DNA from: Phoma sp. XZ068
Taxonomy: Eukaryota; Ascomycota; Dothideomycetes; Pleosporales; Didymellaceae
Length of the DNA stretch: 64,000 nt
Assembly: GCA_004835665.1 (NCBI GenBank)
Contig: RBKR01000013.1
Location: forward strand, 682,001-746,000
Reading direction: 5' to 3'
The position numbers and the translations under genes were made by a program. The notes under the pieces were generated by a model. The model was not told the DNA's origin, did no database searches, and was given only the letters and a program-made list of their open reading frames with translations. Each line of letters opens with the position of its first letter. The stretch's first letter is position 1. This document shows, piece by piece, positions 44,100 to 57,600 of this stretch.

Positions 44100-47000
44100 T
44101 ATCCACTGTACTGTGGTAGCTTCCACTACTTCTTTGGGTAGCGAGCTTCCTGCACGTCGCGCTCGTGCTGACCGCTATTCTGCACAAGCTAAGAGTTTTC
44201 ACATTGTGACCATTAAACTCATTCCCGTTGGCTGCACTGCATGTTACCTCTTTCTACATGAGATTGTAATATAAAGTGGCCAGTCAAGGACGTACAGGCA
44301 CATCAAACGGCGAAGTAGCATCGCAGTGTTATATTTATCTGACCTTGCATCTGCACTTTGGTTTACATGTCACCAGACTTGTCAGTCGTTGGTTTGAGTC
44401 TCAATTATCGAAACGAACTCTCAGATATGAGGTACAGATCTTCCCCATAGGTATATACATACTATAACCTACTGGCATTCTGCCATATCAAACGCAATAA
44501 TAGCCTTGCTTGGCTTCCTCCAAATGCAGGTCTGCCTTCTCGTAGCTTCTTGTCTGTTGTTCTGCATACTCCTCTCCATTCTGCCACACACCAAGTCTCA
44601 CAATGACAGTATCTAGCAACTTTGTTCACGTGAAGTCTAAGTCTGCGATACCAAGTCAATTGCACCACTCCCTGTTTAGATGGCAAAGATCTTCAATCAG
44701 ATCCTTCCAATTCGCTTTCTCAACGTAGTGTTTACGCACAGGTAAACAGTACTCCTTGACCAACATGATAGCATTGTCTTTGTGGACTTCCTTCCTTTTG
44801 CCCTTGCTTGTCAAGCTGGCAAGTCCTGTTATCGCTCAGGGCGATAAGTTGCGGGGACATCTTCAACTCAGCCCAGTTTTGCGAAAAAATTAGGCCGAAA
44901 GCTGCGGCACTGGTACCCGATGATCTGACTTGTCGCGCTGCCGTGTTACTGATGATTAAAGGGTAAGGCCCCCGGCTCATATATTTCTCTGCTGTAAGGA
45001 AATCTCGAAGTCAACCCTCGGTCCGCTCCTTGATCGCTGCGACACTCGTAAGTTCCAAGCGTTATGTCTCTGACGCTGTAAACGCCTCCTCCACTGCCTT
45101 CTACTTCGCTGCCGGTGGTCATTGCTTGCACAAATCAAAGCAGAATGGGTCGCTGTGAAAAGCTCAATCTGATAAAGTGCACTGGCAAGATCATCAACAT
45201 CTAGTCAGCAAATGAGGCGGTGCCTTCCCGGCCCGGATGTAATGACTCGGCCTTGCCCCTACCATCCTACTGAAGAAGTCGTGCGGAACGGATTCCTGCA
45301 TCTGCCACTCGATCCAGAACCATGATATAAAATCAGGATTGACACTGAAGGCCAAGGATGCAGTGCAGGTGACACACAGCGCAGACACCATCTCTGCTAT
45401 CTGCCATACTATATTCTTTCATGCTCCGCCACGCACTGTGATAGCCAACGTTACCAAGGTGAAAACCTAATGATGCCTAGGTACTACTGTTTTGCAGCAC
45501 CATTGTAGGTATCCGCCTCAAGAAGTGCCGCAATGCCCTTCCCGTGCTAACATTGTCATTGGCTAGTGGAGCATACAACTAGCGCTTCCACTAGGGATTA
45601 CTAAGGGTACAGTAGCCCTGTAGAGCCGAGGAACGTATTGCATGATCTGCGATCGACCGACATGGATGTATTTGTGCTTGTGTGACGGCGATCCCTGAGA
45701 AACCAATGGCGACGAGAGTGTGGGTGAAAGCACCCTGTGCGACCGATTTCCAATGAAAACTGGTTCAGAAACCAGGACCATGACATCAGAGATACGGCAA
45801 GGGAAGCCACGAGGGTGCACTGCGGGCGAAAGGTAGTATATGGTGCTTGTGGACAAAGGTGTATGAGTGTGTATAACTTGGCGCAGATGGACACTCGGTG
45901 CCCACGTGTGGAGTTCACGTACAGCGATTATGACGGTGGTGCGCGCTGTTTCATATCGACGCAGTGGTCCAGAGTATCTGCTGCTTACCTAGAGGGGTCT
46001 GGATGATGGATTGTGCGATGATCTGGGACAAACTGGACGGCGAGTGGCCCATCAGCAATCCATACTGGATGTAGCGTTTGATCTGCGTAGGCATCGACCC
46101 CGGATGATTGCTGCCGATGCTTCCACTGATTTTACTCGTTGTACGCGGTCATGTGCCAATTAGGAACCTCCTTCTTTCGGTCTCCATCAGCACTACCATA
46201 CATAAAGGGGAAGTGTCTAGGTCATGATTCAAAGTAAACTGGCGGAAAGGATCAAGGTAGGAGATGATAGTCTATCCTGCTCACAGTTGGACACAATTTT
46301 GGAGAGATATGGTTAGGAATTCGCTAGCGTACCGGTTCTCAAAAGCGTGGATCAAATTCCTAATGGGTCGCAAGACTGAGAAAGAGGGTTATAGGCTAAC
46401 AATTTGGTCGTGGGGCGTGGATGTTGTGATTACACAGAAGGCTCATTGGAAAGCCTCGTCGTGTTCAGGTAAGTTGCATCCTGAAATTGTTGCCTTGATA
46501 CCTGCAGAATGGGCTTTTATGACCACAGATACTCTTTGCTTACTTGCACACAGGACTAATTTGTGGATGCCTGGCACAAACCCGCAATTTGCTACTCACG
46601 TCAGTAAAGGCCGATCCCGCGCAAGGCTCAGTCCAGACGATAGGTAGTCTTACCCTGAACATCACATCACTGTACTACTTTCTCTGTTCGCCATTCACAG
46701 ATTCTTTTGGCTCTTCGGGCGCTGGAGGCACCCACCCTGTCCTCAATCGAAACCTCCACTTTACTTATACCCCACAGCCAGCAAAGCATTCATTTACACT
46801 CAACCCTCTTCGAGACAAAGAGGACAGCCCATCAAGATGTTCAGCCCTACCGTACCCCAATCATCGAGGGCTGCCGCAAGATCTTCATGTTTCTTACCCC
46901 GGCCGAAACGCTGGTTTCTTCTATATCACTGCCCGATATAATAACTTATGAAAGTATTATGGCAGGCATATTGTTACAGCAAACTGTTAGAGTGGTATCA

Positions 47001-47643
47001 GTGATAATACTATTTAATCGTGCGCAGTGTTGTATATTATCGCAACTAGGAACGGAATATGAGACCTAGAAACAAAAACCAACCCCCTTTTGGACGTTCC
47101 CTTATGCTTCGTTCCTGTTCTGCAGGCAAAAGCGAGTCAAATGCTACAGCTCCCGTGTCAGTGGGTCAGCTCAATAGTCTAGCGCCACCGAGGGGTTACC
47201 CGCAACCGGCATCCATCTTTCTCGCCAGTTCGCCTCCACCCGCTAGTGAGTCGCGGCTTGGCCCAGACGCCCTTATCCGCGTCTCAGTGTTGATCCCCCT
47301 CAAAAATGTTCAAAAAGCCCAAATATCGCAAAGAAGCTTGGGGTAACCTCCAAAGCTCCTACTAATCAGCAGCAAGGAGCTTTCAATATGGATGATTTGC
47401 ACATAGTAGGCATCTAAAGATCAGACCATTATTTGCGTGGCAAGGAGTGCTCCTCAGCGTTCGCCTTAGCTTCCGAAACGACGACCCAGTGCAAACCTAA
47501 TTCAAGGCTAACAGTTTAACTCTGGACCACAGCAATGCCGTGCCGCGGAGCGGGAGTGTACATGTATTTTCCCTCTCCTTCCCTTTTCATCTCCTTGCTT
47601 CTTCTTCCTCCATACAGGCTTTAGTAGCGTTCCTGCATCGACC

Positions 47644-49098
47644 ATGAGGACATTCTCGATATGGTCGTTTCTTATTCTCGCACTATGCCCGTGGACCTTC
47701 GCCCAAAGTTCGAACCTGCTTGCAGTGCTTGAACAACTACCCCAGTGCGCAGTATGGATACTCCAGCTACTACGATATCTTAAACAATACTGATGCCTTC
47801 GTTCAGGTCACATGTCTCCTAGATGCTGTAGTGGAGTCGCCTTGTTCGGCCACAAACCAGACGTGCATATGCACAAATGCGCCGCTGCAGATCAACGTCG
47901 AAACTTGCGTTACGCAATCGTGCACTGTTCTGCAGGGACTAAGTAAGGGCTCCGACCACTCAATCTGAAATATTGCTTTTTACTGACTGTTGCACCTTTT
48001 ACAGCCACGAAGAACGTTACCTCCACAGCCTGCGGAGCACCCGTTCGTAGTAGAGTCACTTTGTTCCGCACCCTCAACATCACCTTTTTCGTCATCTCTG
48101 CAACTCTAGTGACCATACGGTTCGTATATAAGTCTCGGTTTTCCAAAACCAATCTCGGATGGGACGACTATTTTGTCCTTGCTACTCTCACATCCGGCTT
48201 GCCCAGCACGATCATCAACCATGTAGGGATGACACCCCACGGCCTGGGCCGAGATATCTGGACTCTGAAACCTGATCAAATTACCAACTTCATCCGTTCT
48301 TTCTACGTCATGGCCATTCTCTACTTCCTGGAACTTGCACTAGTCAAAGCCTCCTTGCTCTTTTTCTTCCTCCGCATCTTCCCCGGCAAGCAGGTGAGGC
48401 GAGTAATCTGGGCAACGATTATTTTCGATGCGTGCTTTGGCATCAGCTTCGTTCTCACAGCAATCTTTCAATGTCGGCCAATCAGCCACTATTGGACTGG
48501 CTGGGACGGTATGCACGAAGGTACCTGCCTTAGCATTGAGGGAATAGCCTGGTCCAACGCTATCATCAATATTGCTCTGGATCTTTGGATGCTGGCTATC
48601 CCGTTGTACCAAGTCATGTTCCTTCAACTTGCGTGGAAGAAGAAGCTGGGCGTATGTTTGATTTTTTTTGTTGGTACATTGTAAGTATCGTACCTGGAAT
48701 GACGAGTATACTGTGATCCAGCTAACAGAGAGATACTTAGTGTAACCCTGGTTTCTATCCTACGTCTACAATCGCTAGTCCACTTCGCGAACACCAAAAA
48801 CCCCACGTGGGACTACTGGGACATCAGCAACTGGTCGAGCATCGAAATCAACGTTGCCATTATATGTGCGTGCATGCCTACTATCCGTGCTATCCTCGTC
48901 CGTCTTTTCCCCAAGGCGCTTGGTAGCACGAAAGATTCTCGGAAGTATGCAGATGGTCCTAGTCATAACGTGCCTGCACTCGCTCAGGACAAACCTGCAA
49001 TCACCTTCGATCATGTCTTCGAGGTGGAGCACGGTGAAAACGATGAGGTGCAATTAGTGAGGTTGGATCAATTGGATAGCGATAGACACAGGCGTTAG
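47644..49098 (+). CDS. CFEM-domain seven-helix receptor (Pth11-like)
   Basis: Four exons (47644-47751, 47807-47942, 48005-48680, 48741-49098; introns 55, 62 and 60 nt) give 425 aa. A signal peptide (MRTFSIWSFLILALCPWTFA) leads to a CFEM domain. Its Cys pattern (QCAVTC, SPC, TCIC, ETC, QSC, then TAC) gives the expected eight, assembled only after introns 1 and 2 are removed. A rhodopsin-like membrane domain follows (about residues 95-360), with conserved NLGWDDYFVL, ALVKASLLFFFLRIFP and the CRPISHYWTGWD loop. The tail is cytosolic. Pth11 of Magnaporthe has this architecture and senses surface cues before appressorium formation; other members are of unknown ligand. The function here is inferred from architecture only. 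Confidence 0.92.
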
Positions 49099-50005
49099 TC
49101 CAACGAGCTATACTCACAGAAGGCTATACACAAGGGCTGGAGATATTATACCTTTACTTGGCTGATCGACACCTGGAGCGTCACTCTTTGAGCAAGTGCA
49201 CCTGTTTTCGTGATCCTGGTTGCTTATGAATATCTATGCTTACTCCCTATGCAATTGGCGTGTGATCTGCATGCCCGTGATCATTTTCTTCCTAAGATAT
49301 TACATTAGTACTGTAACATACGTTTGTCTGTGGTCGGGCGAACGCTTCCCAGATAGGCTTAGCGATTCGGAATAATTCCCGAGGAATTGGTGAAGATACG
49401 AGGTGCACTACAGTTCTAGAGCGGGGAAAAAGAAGGAAAATAGGCATGTAAAATCTCCTATAGGAAGGAGATCCGCCTACCTGCTCTCCCTCCTCCCACC
49501 CCTGTAATCCTACCTTCCCAGTGCTCCAATCTACTGAACTTCTCTTCTGCTATATGCCTTCCCAGCGCTCCGCATCTCTGTGAAAGGGATTCTTATTGCT
49601 AATCCTACGGTGAAAATTTGAAGTTTGGCGGTTCCTTCGAAGGGAGCGAAGGGTTGGTTAGAGTTATAAGGTCAGCAGAGGTAATGAAGGAAGTGCTTCG
49701 CAAGCAACATCAACGAACGCCAGCAGAGGAAATGATCATCAATTCTTAATAGAAAAAAGATACAAACACGCCTAAGGCGGATAATATCGTTAGCATCGGA
49801 TAAAAAAATGTTTCTAAATATGATGAGAACCTGATTGCGTAGTAACTTGCCATCTTCTCTGCAGTGATCGACATTAAACGATGATGTTAAATCGCGGGGA
49901 AACGCGCATGGGTTCGGAGGAATTTCCAGCGAGAGGACGTATATAGAAGTGTGGCACCATATGCGAAAGCTTGACATGCACAAGCACTGGCTCTGTGGTT
50001 TAGCC
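49099..50005. promoter_or_regulatory. Intergenic, upstream of alpha-L-fucosidase
   Basis: 900 bp on the same strand. Two near-identical 15-bp strings (CCTTCCCAGTGCTCC at 49513, with one mismatch at 49557), an inverted repeat at 49453 and TATATA at 49940-49945 lie here. The TATA position argues for the downstream fucosidase start at 50006, since the ATG at 49961 would be only 16 bp away. Confidence 0.5.
49453..49472. repeat. Inverted repeat ATCTCCT / AGGAGAT
   Basis: Seven-base perfect arms separated by a 6-base loop. It lies 350 bp past the receptor stop and 530 bp before the fucosidase start. It may be chance or a protein-binding site. Confidence 0.5.
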
Positions 50006-52478
50006 ATGAAACTTTTGGTAGCGTATTCTATGGTTGCAGCTGCGTCTGCGCAGCTGGTCTTCATGCCACAAAATAATTTCCAGCCGACCAGCGGACAAGC
50101 TTCATCCCTCCCAATCGACCTGACCTCACTGTATGACAACAAAGCGTTCAGTCTTTCACCCAACGGAGCAGATTACGATGGCTCAGGCGGTATGCAGTTG
50201 ACCATCCATGTGGAGGAATGCATGCTAAACTTTTAAGCTTCGTACCCAGCACAATTCATCCCTCCGTCGCAGTTTATTTACTCGGGTATCAAATACAACT
50301 TCCCGAATTACAGCGATTCCGCCAAGGACAATGTCATTGCCGCCGGTCAGACAATCACTATCCCAAAAGGTCGCTATCTTGCTGTCCACATGCTCGCTGC
50401 ATCGGAGCTAGGTATGGCGTCTGGATCAATCAATAGCACATTTGCAGACAGCAGCACTGGCACAAGTCCAGTCCTTGTTCCTGCATGGTGGTCATGGCCG
50501 TATCCCACGGGGGGTGATCTAGTCTTCCCTTATCGACTGACAAACGAGACCATTGACTGGAACCGCACCAACATTTTCCAAACCAGGAACTGGTTAGACA
50601 GTTCGAAAGAGCTGGTCAGTTTAATGTTACCAAACGTCACGGGAGGTGCAGCGACGGATCCAGGTGGCGCTTCAATCGAGTCCAAGTTGCATATTTTCGC
50701 TCTGACGCTTGTGCCGGCGGTAGATAATAAAGAGACAGGTGCGACCCTGAGTGTGCAGTATGCAAGATCTACACAGAAGTGGTTTGAGGGAAGTGACATG
50801 GTTCAGATTTACGAGGCAACAATCAACAACGTTGGCTCACATGATCTGCTTCAAAGCCACTCTGTCGAAGTTCGGATCGATTCTCCTGGTGTGGAGACGG
50901 TAATGCCGGGATATATCAAACGATTGCGTGCAGGGGACCAGGCACGTGTGAATATAGGTGTTAAGCTCAAAGCAGGCATGCAGTCTGGAGCTTCAGGACC
51001 AGCAACGGTTTCAGTGACTGGCAAAGATGTCACGACACCTGCATACATGTTTACCGCTGTCTACGGAATTAAAGAATATGAGCCCACGTACGAATCCATT
51101 TATACACACGACGCACCAGACTGGTACGACAACGGAAAATATGGCATCTTCATCCACTGGGGACCTTATGCTGTTCCAGCGTGGGGGAACGTGGGAAAGA
51201 AAGAAACATATGCTGAGTGGTAAGTCCTCCCTATTCAACACCAACCGTAAGCATCACAAACTAAGGACACAAAGGTATTGGTGGAACCTTAACAAAGGTC
51301 CCAACACTTCGGACCAAACCTACGAGTATCACCTCGAACATTACGGCCCGGATGTAACGTATGACGACTTCATACAAAACTTTACTGCTTCAGCATTCGA
51401 CCCAAAAGAATGGGTGGATCTCTTCGCCGACGCCGGTGCTCAATACTTCGTCCAGGTCTCCAAACACCACGATGGCTACGCCATCTTCGACCAACCTGCC
51501 AACGTCACGCAACGTACATCCGTCGCGCAGTTTCCCCACCGCGATCTTCTTCAGGAATTGTTCGACGCCGCAGCTCAGTACCAGCCACACCTGCACCGCG
51601 CAACCTACTACTCGCTCCCAGAATGGTTTCACCCAGACTACCAAGGCTTCGCCTCTTGGCCTGGCGGAAACGCAACAAATCCTTTCACCAACGAGACTCT
51701 TCCCTACACGGGCTATGTCCCCGTCTCTAACTACGTCGACGACGTTATCATCCCGCAGATGTCAACCCTCGCCACGATAGGTGTGGAAATAATGTGGTGC
51801 GACATTGGCGGACCAAACCGCACTGCAGAGTTCGCTGCAGAGTGGTATAACACACTTGCAGCATCGAAAAAGCAGGCGCTCATGAACGCTCGTTGCGGAC
51901 TGCCGGGCGACTTCGACACGCCCGAGTATGCGCGGTACCCGGCAGTGCAACCGCGCAAATGGGAAACAAACCAAGGCATGGACCCATTCTCGTACGGCTA
52001 TAATGCCGCTACACCTGACGATGTATACATGAACGCGAGCACGATTGTGGCGTCGCTTGTTGATATCGTGAGCAAGAACGGCAATTTCCTGCTCGACGTG
52101 GGTCCTACCGCAAATGGAACGATTCTTGCTATTCAGCAACAGCATTTGAGGGAGGGAGGCCAGTGGATTAAGAGCCATGCCGAGGCGATCTTCAACAATA
52201 CGTACTGGGGTGTGACTCCACAAGAGGGCAGCAATATACGTTTTTTGACTTCCCAAGATGCATTCTATATACATCTACTGGCAAAACCAAATGGGACGGT
52301 CGAACTCGCCAGTCCAATCCCATGGGTTGCAGGTGATGAAGTGAAAGCTGTAGGGGGTAGCAAGGCAGGCACAGTAGTACCGAGCTCTCGGAGTGCGGAT
52401 GGAAAGGTTGTCTTGGAGGTAGCTGAGGATGTTGCAAACGCAGACAAGTACGCATGGGTTTTCAAGATCGAGTACTAG
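50006..52478 (+). CDS. Secreted alpha-L-fucosidase (GH29)
   Basis: Three exons (50006-50189, 50238-51219, 51275-52478; introns 48 and 55 nt) give 789 aa. I chose the ATG at 50006 because it starts a clean signal peptide (MKLLVAYSMVAAASA) and sits 61 bp after a TATATA element; an in-frame ATG at 49961 adds 15 residues. The first ~370 residues form an all-beta region rich in Thr, Ser and Asn glycosylation sites. The GH29 barrel then begins: APDWYDNGKYGIFIHWGPYA, WYWWNLNKGP, QVSKHHDGYAIFD, and MWCDIGG near residue 565, where the Asp is the likely nucleophile. A C-terminal beta domain closes it. It releases L-fucose from glycans or plant xyloglucan outside the cell. Confidence 0.93.
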
Positions 52479-53266
52479 TGTATACGATCAGACGGATGAG
52501 TAGATAAACATGTTCCTAGATGAACACATTCCAGTGTCAGTAGCACCCCTTTTAATATTAATGCAAGTCGACACCATGTGTTCGAGGGCTGGATCAATGT
52601 GCGAGCCTCAATCGCGATCTTCTACCTGTAGGTACATTGCTAAGCCCTATGAGCTCCATGTAAGTTTGAAGCGCAGATGAGTTTCCTCCTCTCAACTTTG
52701 GATGCAATCTATAAAGCGGGCACTTAACGACTTAGCAGTCTAAGATGACTGAGGCAGGAGTTTCATCAAACCAGAGAACCTAGTTGTAACCTAGTTGTAG
52801 TATACAGTTCCACTTTTTCTTTCTTACTGAATGGCTGGCGCATATATCTGTATCCTCCTCAGATACTTGGAGAGGGGTGTACTGTCATCAAACATCATCA
52901 GCGTCCGTGGGGACTTCAGCGCATCGCCGCGGGGTACCTGCGCAACCATGAGAATGCCAAAACCCAGTCCGCTCAGGGAACTCAAGGCTGTCTCGTGCAG
53001 CTGAAGTCTATGGGATCATAGATTCAATGGTGGTGAGGCAACTGACCAGTGGGAACCTAAATAATCGAACGCTAGGCGCTTCGTGCCTTCATTTCAGTCA
53101 CGTGGGTCAACACAATCCAGCCAATCACCGGCGTGCTGACAACTCGCCAAGCATCGTGCCTTCCTCACTGACGATTCTTTTGCATTCAACGTCTGGTATC
53201 ACCACCGCCGTCAACCCCATCGATCCTCTCCCCTCTCCGTAGGCTCCGAGCCACCTTCACATCATC
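52479..53266. other. Intergenic, fucosidase to cytochrome c1
   Basis: 788 bp on the same strand. An 11-bp direct duplication (AACCTAGTTGT at 52777 and 52788) is the only repeat noticed. The last 200 bp are C-rich and form the leader of the cytochrome gene. Confidence 0.5.
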
Positions 53267-54603
53267 ATGTTGGCTCGATCAGCACTGCGTACGGCGCGCA
53301 CAGCCGGCGCTGCAGCCCGCAATGCTGCCAGCAAAACAGCTTCGGTACGACCCCCGGACGCCCTACACAACCCGCCCAGCTCCCGCAAGCTTCGACGACT
53401 CTCTCTACAGCCCTGCGACATCGGTTACGGGATCTACAATGCCCATTGATGCAATTGCTGACGAATTGGGTGATACAGCGCTCTGCCTCGACCTCCTCCA
53501 CAGCCGAGGGTTCTTCCTGGAAGAACAACGCCCTCCCCGCTGGCGCCACCATCTTCTCGATCGGCTCCGTCGCATGGTACCTCCACCTCTACGGAGGCAA
53601 TGCCGATGCCATGACACCCGCTGAGGAAGGGTGAGTGCCCCTCGGAATCACAATTGGTTGCGGCGAATTATGGCAGGGGAATACGGACGCTTTCAGAAGC
53701 TGACAGGACAACCACAGCCTCCACCCCACTCAGTACCCATGGGAGCACACCAAGTGGAGCAAGACCTTCGACCACCAGGCGTAAGTGCACATAGCCCCGG
53801 TCAGCCGACAAGTACTCTAACCGCACCAAAAGTCTGCGCCGTGGTTTCCAGGTCTACCGCGAGGTCTGCGCATCCTGCCACTCCGTCTCTCGTGTCCCCT
53901 ACCGATCGCTCGTTGGTGTCATGATGACCGTCGATGAGGCCAAGGCTCTCGCCGAAGAGAACGAGTACGACACCGAGCCCAACGACCAGGGCGATATCGA
54001 ACAGCGCCCCGGAAAGCTCTCCGACTACATGCCTGCTCCCTACAAGAACGACGAGGCTGCCCGCGCTGCCAACAACGGTGCTCTGCCCCCGGATCTATCG
54101 CTCATCGTCAAGGCTCGCCACGGCGGCTGCGATTACATCTTCAGCTTGTTGACTGGTTACCCCGAGGAGCCGCCTGCTGGTGCCGTCGTCCAGGAAGGTC
54201 TCAACTTCAACCCTTACTTCCCTGGTACCGGTATCGCCATGGCCCGTGTGCTCTACGACGACCTGGTCGAATACGAGGACGGAACACAGGCATCGACCTC
54301 GCAGATGGCCAAGGATGTTGTTGAGTTCCTCAACTGGGCTGCTGAGCCCGAGATGGATGACCGCAAGAAGATGGGCTGGAAGGTTTTGGCCGTCACAAGT
54401 GTGCTGTTCACCATCAGCGTCTGGGTGAAGAGGTCAGTTTTTCAGGGAGAAGATAGACCCGGAATCTTGGAACTGACATATGCAACAGGTACAAGTGGGC
54501 ACCGCTCAAGACCCGCAAGCTCGTTTACAGCCCACCCGCCCAGAAGAAGAGCGTCCTCGACTACGTTCCCAAGTCCAACACCCACGGCAAGACCAACCAA
54601 TAG
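53267..54603 (+). CDS. CYT1: Cytochrome c1, complex III
   Basis: Five exons (53267-53344, 53479-53630, 53718-53780, 53833-54432, 54489-54603; introns 134, 87, 52 and 56 nt) give 335 aa. The N-terminus is a bipartite presequence: basic (MLARSALRTARTAG) and then hydrophobic (AGATIFSIGSVAWYL). The haem site is EVCASCHSV, with the covalent CxxCH. The axial Met lies in PGTGIAMARVL. ALPPDLSLIVKARHGG is a family hallmark. A single C-terminal membrane helix (GWKVLAVTSVLFTISVWV) anchors it in the inner membrane, followed by KRYKWAPLKTRK. It carries electrons from the Rieske protein to cytochrome c. Intron 1 is long and separates the targeting exon from the mature protein. Confidence 0.97.
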
Positions 54604-57600
54604 ACGTGGCGTAGATTTGCACCCGGAGGAGTTGGAAGGAACGAGTAGTGGAAGCGTGTGTTCTATATCTTGTACAGTGCCAGCTACTTCCAAAATACGA
54701 TTTCTGGAATTGCCTAGCTTAGTGATACGCCGTAGATTTCGCAATTATGTTTCTTTTGTTCTAGGCGCCGCATTCTGCTGATACAAGCGTAGTGTTTACA
54801 GACCGTGGAAGTTGATCTAAGCTCATTTATGTGATAGCACATGTGAGCTGCACTTGAGCGCAGACGGGTGCGACAGGCGCTTCACCAGAATTGGGATATC
54901 GGGACCTTACTACGTCAAAGACCAAGAACGTTAGGCCAACATTGCAGGGAATACACCGCAATTCATCTGACAGGTTCCATTTCTTTATTTCATGCGAAAT
55001 CTACGGCAGCCCATGCAATGCGACTGGACGCACTAACCAATTCGACGCGTCGCGAACCCATGGATAACCATCGAACCGTCGAAGATATCTAGCGAACGGT
55101 CTTCCACATGATCAAGTCTGATGAAACCCACACCTTATAACATCATATCCACAAGACGATAACCCTGAACCGTCGTTCAGTAGACTTGACCGGAAGCAGG
55201 CACCGAACAGGGTATGGGGCTAATGTTTAGCGTTTGATGAACTGCACACACATGAAGTGAATGTGAAGTCTTGCACCAGGTTCTGCTGAAGTCGTCGATG
55301 TTAACATATAAACTCGAATGATATAGCTATAATGATCTATGGGGCCCCACACTCTGCTCAGATCCAATGGATGTTGTTCGTATTCGAGGAGCTTGTGCTC
55401 AAGTATACATTTATTTACCACAACGACTTCAAGGCGACAGGCCACTAGATGCAGCCGAATCTACTGGCTGCCCTTGATGTCTCGACACAGAAAGCACAAT
55501 CATTACTTGTCACGACTGAAGCTGCCAACGATCACGGTAACGACAGCCATTTAGCAGCATGTATGACTACCCCAGGCTCTGTCTTAAGCCACTGAAGGTG
55601 AAGGTGTTCACGTACCTGATGGTGTTCAATATCAGCTTAGATGCGGAACGTCCTTTCCCAGATCCCGCTTTCCTGGAACGCCCTGATGCTTACCTCCCTC
55701 CAGGGCAGCATAGAACGTCAGCATCCAATCCCCATATAACTGACTACCTCCAGACAACACTCAATCGCCGCCTCTTTGTGCTGACTAACCCTACGTTGCC
55801 CACTAGTAATCTTACTCCGTCTTTATCACTCAGTTTGTCTCCAAAGAACACGATGGGAGGCCACTCTTGGTCAGCGTTGATACTGTGCAGCTGCGCTAAC
55901 TGTGGCTTGCTCTGTGAACAGGTATTTCAAGAAATTGACAGGCTCTTCAAAGAAGACGGGCTACACATGGAGCATTTGGCTGCTCTTGTAAGTGACGTTT
56001 GCTAAGCATGCGGGTGGCTCACGTGGGACGGCAGGTCTCACCGAGGGCCTAACGCAGGGTCCAACGGTGAGGTGAACGATGACGTCGATCGTGTACCTCG
56101 TACCTGCGTGATCAGATGTCTCTGAAGAAGCATCACTCACAGTGTATATACGGGTGTACAAGGTCATGTAGCTGCTGTCAGGGTAGCTTAGCATGAGGCT
56201 GAATGAAACACGCCATGACTCCTCGATGCCGACCGCATGCCGATGTGGATGATTAATCGATGAGGACCTCAACACCTCGTGCGAAGCCCTGGTCGTCTGG
56301 CACCGCCATTTGGCATACTAGGCTGTCCCTTGGGTTGTTTTGCTTGGAAATTGGATCAGAATAGCGTCATATGCCGGGCGGAGATTCCATGGTACCGCAT
56401 CTTGCGACCTAGCGTGTACAGCGGCGAAGGGGACCGGGGGTTAGTTGAAGTGCTCCACGGTACTCCTTCCTGCGTGATAAACCAATATGCAAAGGAGTAT
56501 GTTGAGGAGGGGTTGACCTGGTCGGTAGCCTATCAATGCCGGGTGCAGACACAGGCGCTGCTTGGACAGTCTTCCCCACGATAAGCATGTGTGAAAGGGA
56601 AAGGGCATTGGTGCAGCGCGCTCGCTGATTGGCCAGACAGCGTGACTGCCTCCAAAGAGGACATCCCGCAAACGCGGCCACTCGGCATGGTGCGCGGAGA
56701 CCCATGTTTGCGATCGGCTGCTGCGGTCATAGAGAAGCAGTTGCCTATTCAGCAAGGAGATCGAGAAGTGTCCAGCGGCAAAGACGTCTTTGGCGTGGCA
56801 CAAGGCGCGAGAGCACGGCGAATTGCGAGCTTAGGCGTCATTCGGACGTCCACCAGCGTTGACCACATGACTTGTCCTGTCTAAACACAGCGGGGACGAT
56901 AACGCCACGGGACAGCAGCAATACCGCCAGGAGCGCGCAAAGGCAGACGTACCGTGGGGCTGCGCATCTGGGTGCAAAGGTCAGGTCTGCCGCTGAACTC
57001 GCGGTGATTTAGAGACGTCAAGCGCATGTCCACAACGCGTGCAGGGCAGCTCAGCGATACGGCTTATCAGTAGCACTAGCGCGTCTGGCCAGGCGTGAAT
57101 GACTAGGACCGCCGCACCCATGCATCACACCGTAGACTGCATCGCAGCTCGGCTCCTCCTCTCCACTGAGCCTCCTCGTCTCTCTGACTAATTTGCGTAT
57201 TCTTCTTCTCCGGGTACATCGTTCATCCTCGACCTCATCTCCAGGCCGACTTCTCGCCCTTCGCTGCTCCGCCTGCACCTCCGCACCGTTCACCGGACCG
57301 GCCAGGACCCCAGCCAGTCGCTCGAGGCCGCCTACAGCCCAGGCACCTCTAAGGCTACGCCGACATTTCCAACACATTCCCGCGCAGCTTGCGCAAGCTC
57401 CGCGACAGTACATCAACAACCTTGTTGTACATCTGGGTGCTCATCCCAGTCCACGGCCGCGCCGCCTAGTACACAACCCAGCACCGCACCGACCACAACC
57501 CTCCACGCTTGACACGCAGGCCCACCACCGTCGCCAGCCCATGTGCAACGCCCTCACAGCTACTCTGTATCCACATCTCCGTTGGTAGCTGAACAGCTCT

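Larger units (their letters stand above)
43522..47643. other. Gene-poor region, 4.1 kb
   Basis: No gene in this stretch can be supported. Several overlapping frames of 60-130 codons occur (for example 43539-43781, 46264-46647, 46707-47069), but none shows a domain, a clear splice structure or a codon pattern like the neighbours. Part of the right half (about 46920-47060) is AT-rich. A 13-bp tandem array with an adjoining palindrome is listed separately. It may be a degenerated insertion or simply long regulatory sequence for the receptor gene. Confidence 0.5.

Noticed and set aside
46264..46647. 127-codon frame in the gene-poor region
   Set aside because: No recognised motif, no signal peptide, and it overlaps other frames of similar length; probably chance.
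55559..56005. 148-codon frame between cytochrome c1 and ATG1
   Set aside because: Low-complexity middle, no domain and no supporting splice or promoter signal.
57193..57588. 131-codon frame before ATG1
   Set aside because: Pro/Arg/His-rich translation of a C-rich leader; at most an upstream ORF, not a protein gene.
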